DNA of 33,559 nucleotides from positions 1 to 33,559 of the forward strand of contig JAHEZD010000069.1 in assembly GCA_023251255.1 (NCBI GenBank), in the 5' to 3' direction. Position 1 is the first letter of the stretch; each line of letters opens with the position of its first letter. The DNA is from Chitinophagaceae bacterium. GTDB lineage: Bacteria > Bacteroidota > Bacteroidia > Chitinophagales > Chitinophagaceae. Shown here in pieces: positions 31,082 to 33,559 of the stretch. The notes under the pieces were generated by a model. It did not search any database. It was not told the DNA's origin and saw only the letters and a program-made list of their open reading frames with translations. The position numbers were made by a program, and so were the translations under genes.

Positions 31082-32281
31082 ATGAATAAACGTGGTATTG
31101 TTTTTATGCTGTTCAATGTGGTACTATTTTCAGCTTGTTATGTAGGCAGGGCATACAAACACAGGAAATTCAATTTGAAAGACCTTGATGGTATGGCAAG
31201 CACTGCACTCGCCAAAAGCGGGCATCCTTTCTATTTTGAAACAGGAGCAGTTAAGCCTGCATTGGCAAACTTTCTGGATAGCAATTTGGTGGACACCTAC
31301 ACCTATGCTTTTTTGATAATCAGGAACGATAGCATACTGTATGAAAAGTATTTTGACCAATTGGATTCTTCCAGCTTGCTCCCTTCTTTTTCTGTGGCCA
31401 AATCCTTTGTAGGTACTTTGGTAGGCATGGCTCTGGAAGAAGGAAAAATTAAGAATTTGGATGAACCGGTTACCAATTACTTGCCCTATCTCCTAAAGAA
31501 GGACCGGGCCTTTTCAAAGATTAGCATTCAACATGTACTTGATATGCGGAGCGGTATAAAGAGCAATGAGGATTATGGTAACCCCTTTTCCGATGTGCTG
31601 AAACTAGGCTTTACCAAAAATATGAAGGGAAAGCTGAAGAAATTGAAAATAGAAACCGCACCGGGAACACAGGATTATAAAAGTGTGAACACACAGGTAC
31701 TGGCCATGATTGTGGAAGCGGCAACGGGGAAGAAAATACAGGATTATCTGGTTGAGAAAATATGGCAGCCACTGGGAATGGAAACTTCTGCTACATGGAA
31801 TATTGATAGTAGAAAGCATCAGGTGGCAAGAGCGTTTTGCTGTATCAATGCCACTGCAAGGGACTTTGCAAAATTGGGAAAATTATACCTTAATAAAGGT
31901 AACTGGAACGGCAAGCAATTGGTATCGGCCAATTGGGTAAATGGTACCGTGAACGCTGATACCATGCGTAAATACGAAGGCTACAAAAATCAGTGGTGGG
32001 GCGGTGACCGTGCGGAATATTTCAAGGATTCCTTAAAAGCAGTTGAATATGCAATGGCAAATAATTGCCGTCGCTTATTCAGCTACACCACAAAGAAAGA
32101 TAACATTAAGTATTTTGGCGTATCCTGCAACAACACACCTTACTATGCCGAAGGTATTTTGGATCAATTTGTTTTTGTGGACCCTCTTAAGAATGTAGTC
32201 ATCGTAAGGTTGGGACATTACTGGAAACATCCCCAAACAAATTCGGAGAACTTCATTTATCAGGTTGACAAAAAGCTTTGA
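31082..32281 (+). CDS. Serine hydrolase, class C beta-lactamase family
   Basis: Exported penicillin-binding-protein-like hydrolase (PF00144 type) of 399 residues. It has an N-terminal signal with a likely lipidated Cys19 (VLFSAC). The nucleophile motif SVAK is at 104-107, the catalytic Tyr motif YKS at 199-201 (DYKSVNTQVLAMIVE), and HVLDMRSGIKS is the family's typical loop. The usual third motif (KTG or HxG) is probably replaced by RLGHYW near the C-terminus. True lactamases, esterases and peptidases share this fold, so the activity is unknown. ATG 31082 is chosen; an earlier TTG at 31037 lies at the edge of the operator palindrome. The stop is 1 nt from the end of the convergent metG. Confidence 0.85.
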   Translation: MNKRGIVFMLFNVVLFSACYVGRAYKHRKFNLKDLDGMASTALAKSGHPFYFETGAVKPALANFLDSNLVDTYTYAFLIIRNDSILYEKYFDQLDSSSLLPSFSVAKSFVGTLVGMALEEGKIKNLDEPVTNYLPYLLKKDRAFSKISIQHVLDMRSGIKSNEDYGNPFSDVLKLGFTKNMKGKLKKLKIETAPGTQDYKSVNTQVLAMIVEAATGKKIQDYLVEKIWQPLGMETSATWNIDSRKHQVARAFCCINATARDFAKLGKLYLNKGNWNGKQLVSANWVNGTVNADTMRKYEGYKNQWWGGDRAEYFKDSLKAVEYAMANNCRRLFSYTTKKDNIKYFGVSCNNTPYYAEGILDQFVFVDPLKNVVIVRLGHYWKHPQTNSENFIYQVDKKL

Positions 32282-32282
32282 T

Positions 32283-33559
32283 TTAACTTACTGTACTTCC
32301 TGCATCAATCTGTGAATCAGGATTCACAAAATGGAGCTTGCCAGCTTTGTCTTCTGCCATTAGGATCATTCCATTGCTTTCAATACCACGCATTTTACGT
32401 GGTGCGAGGTTGCACACAACGGTAACCTGTTTGCCAACAATCTCTTCGGGCTTGAAATGCAGGGCAATACCGGAGACAATGGTCCGGTTTTCAAAACCAA
32501 GGTCAACCTCCAGTTTCAATAGCTTATCTGCTTTCTCCACCTTTTCTGCTGAAAGGATGGTACCTATGCGTAAATCAATCTTTGCAAAATCATCGAACAC
32601 AATTTCTGGCTTAATGCTTAATGCAGAGGGTTCCACGCTTTCTGCATTTGGCGTTTGGCCTTCTGCTTCTTGCTTTTCGCTTTCAGCTTTCATTCTTTTT
32701 TGTTTTAGTTTTTCTATCTGTACCTGTATCTCCTCATCCTCAATTTTCCTGAACAACAATTGTGGCTCCCGTAAGCTATACCCTACTTTCAATAGATCCA
32801 CTTTGCCTGCATTCTGCCAGTCAAGCATCCGGTCTACCACTTTCATCATGCCCAGCATTTTCTTGGCAGTGAAAGGTAGAAATGGATTAATGAGTATCGC
32901 TAAGTTGGCTGTGAGTTGCAAGCACAAATGCAAACAGTTATCAATCAATTTTTGTGCATCCGGATTTTCTGCCAACTTCTTCACCACAATCCAAGGCTCT
33001 TTTTTCTGCATGTACTGGTTGGCTTTTCTTGCCAAATCAATTACTTCAAATTGAGCATCACGGAACTTGTATCCTTCCAATAAAGTCTCCACTTTTGTTT
33101 TTGCAGCAGCAATATCAATAATCAATTGCTTATCAATATCATCAATCAAATCATTGTGGAATACAGGCACTTTACTTCCGCATAGTTTATGCATCAATAC
33201 AAAAGTCCTGTTTACATAATTACCGAAGATACTTACCAGTTCACTGTTGTTGGCATCTTGGAAGCCCTTCCAAGTAAACTCGCTATCCTTTGTTTCCGGT
33301 GCAATAGCTGTTAGGTAGTAACGCAGCACATCGGCCATGCTTTCGCCACCGTTGTCTTTTTTTATCCAATCATTGATGTAATCATCCATTTCAATGCTCC
33401 ATCCACGGCTGGTACTCATTTTGTCGCCTTCCAAGTTCATGAACTCATTGCTGGGAACATTATCGGGCAAGATATTGCCATGCAGCTTCAACATGATCGG
33501 GAATATCAATGCATGGAAAACAATATTGTCCTTTCCAATAAAATGGACCAACTGCGTAT
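32283..33559 (-). CDS. metG: Methionine-tRNA ligase, C-terminal part (5' truncated by window)
   Basis: Charges tRNA-Met. The frame is open to the window end, so roughly the first third or more (HIGH motif, zinc knuckle) is missing. What remains starts in the catalytic domain (HFIGKDNIVFHALIFPIML). It continues with the KMSKS-loop equivalent GDKMSTSRGWSIE (about residue 45 of the visible part), the helical anticodon-binding domain, a variable Lys/Glu/Gln-rich linker (QIEKLKQKRMKAESEKQEAEGQ) and a C-terminal EMAPII/Trbp111-type tRNA-binding OB fold (FAKIDLRIGTILSAEKVEKADKLLK and NLAPRKMRGIESNGMIL). The dimerising OB domain is typical of MetG1-type enzymes. The stop is 1 nt from that of the convergent serine hydrolase. 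Confidence 0.96.
   Translation of the reverse strand, partial: TQLVHFIGKDNIVFHALIFPIMLKLHGNILPDNVPSNEFMNLEGDKMSTSRGWSIEMDDYINDWIKKDNGGESMADVLRYYLTAIAPETKDSEFTWKGFQDANNSELVSIFGNYVNRTFVLMHKLCGSKVPVFHNDLIDDIDKQLIIDIAAAKTKVETLLEGYKFRDAQFEVIDLARKANQYMQKKEPWIVVKKLAENPDAQKLIDNCLHLCLQLTANLAILINPFLPFTAKKMLGMMKVVDRMLDWQNAGKVDLLKVGYSLREPQLLFRKIEDEEIQVQIEKLKQKRMKAESEKQEAEGQTPNAESVEPSALSIKPEIVFDDFAKIDLRIGTILSAEKVEKADKLLKLEVDLGFENRTIVSGIALHFKPEEIVGKQVTVVCNLAPRKMRGIESNGMILMAEDKAGKLHFVNPDSQIDAGSTVS

Overview
The window looks like a chromosomal segment of a Bacteroidota bacterium, most likely Chitinophagales (Chitinophagaceae-like). The evidence is indirect. Several promoters match the Bacteroidota type (a TAnnTTTG box preceded 18-21 nt upstream by TTG or TTTG). 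Purine-rich ribosome binding sites are mostly absent, and several genes appear to start at TTG or GTG. The gene families are typical of the group: a fused E1 alpha/beta 2-oxo acid dehydrogenase, a DUF3667 protein, a PolX-like PHP protein, a very long NtrY-like kinase, and MetG with a C-terminal tRNA-binding domain. Almost everything reads as ordinary chromosome. I see no phage, insertion sequence, CRISPR array or plasmid module.

Layout. 1-1.9 kb: 3' part of a fused 2-oxo acid dehydrogenase E1 gene and a tRNA-Met(CAT). 2.0-4.8 kb: a di-haem cytochrome c peroxidase-like lipoprotein, divergent from a three-gene unit (ECF sigma factor, small one-TM protein, Spy/CpxP-like membrane-anchored protein) that resembles CnrH/CnrY/CnrX in layout. 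4.85-6.5 kb: a gene-free stretch, a GT2 glycosyltransferase and a small membrane protein. 6.5-7.9 kb: tRNA-Gly(GCC), tRNA-Leu(TAA), rplU, rpmA and a histone-H1-like AAPKK-repeat protein. 7.96-9.6 kb: a PolX/PHP protein whose polymerase motif looks degraded. 9.66-15.4 kb, minus strand: a 1251-residue sensor kinase translationally coupled to mazG, and a DUF3667 membrane protein. 15.5-20.6 kb, plus strand: a secreted YD-repeat-like protein, a GH3-family adenylating enzyme, dxr and rseP. 20.6-21.3 kb: the largest gene-free stretch, with a striking nested palindrome. 21.3-26.2 kb: a YgjV-like/GNAT fusion, an FAD monooxygenase, a TIGR01777-type oxidoreductase broken by one extra base, and an ABC exporter (permease and ATPase). 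26.4-28.4 kb: a TPR sensor kinase. 28.5-33.6 kb: a FadN-type beta-oxidation enzyme with a clear operator/promoter overlap, a serine hydrolase, and the 3' part of metG.

Most neighbours are functionally unrelated housekeeping genes. The groups likely to work together are the sigma/TM/Spy-like triad, the mazG-kinase pair (coupled translation, unclear link in function), rplU-rpmA, dxr-rseP (same strand, commonly adjacent in this phylum) and the ABC ATPase-permease pair.

I did not find a clearly new biological system. The items most worth a second look are the Cnr-like triad, the repaired reading frame of the TIGR01777 gene with an opposing terminator inside its 3' end, the nested TGACACA palindrome, the palindrome over the fadN promoter, and the PolX protein with missing polymerase aspartates.
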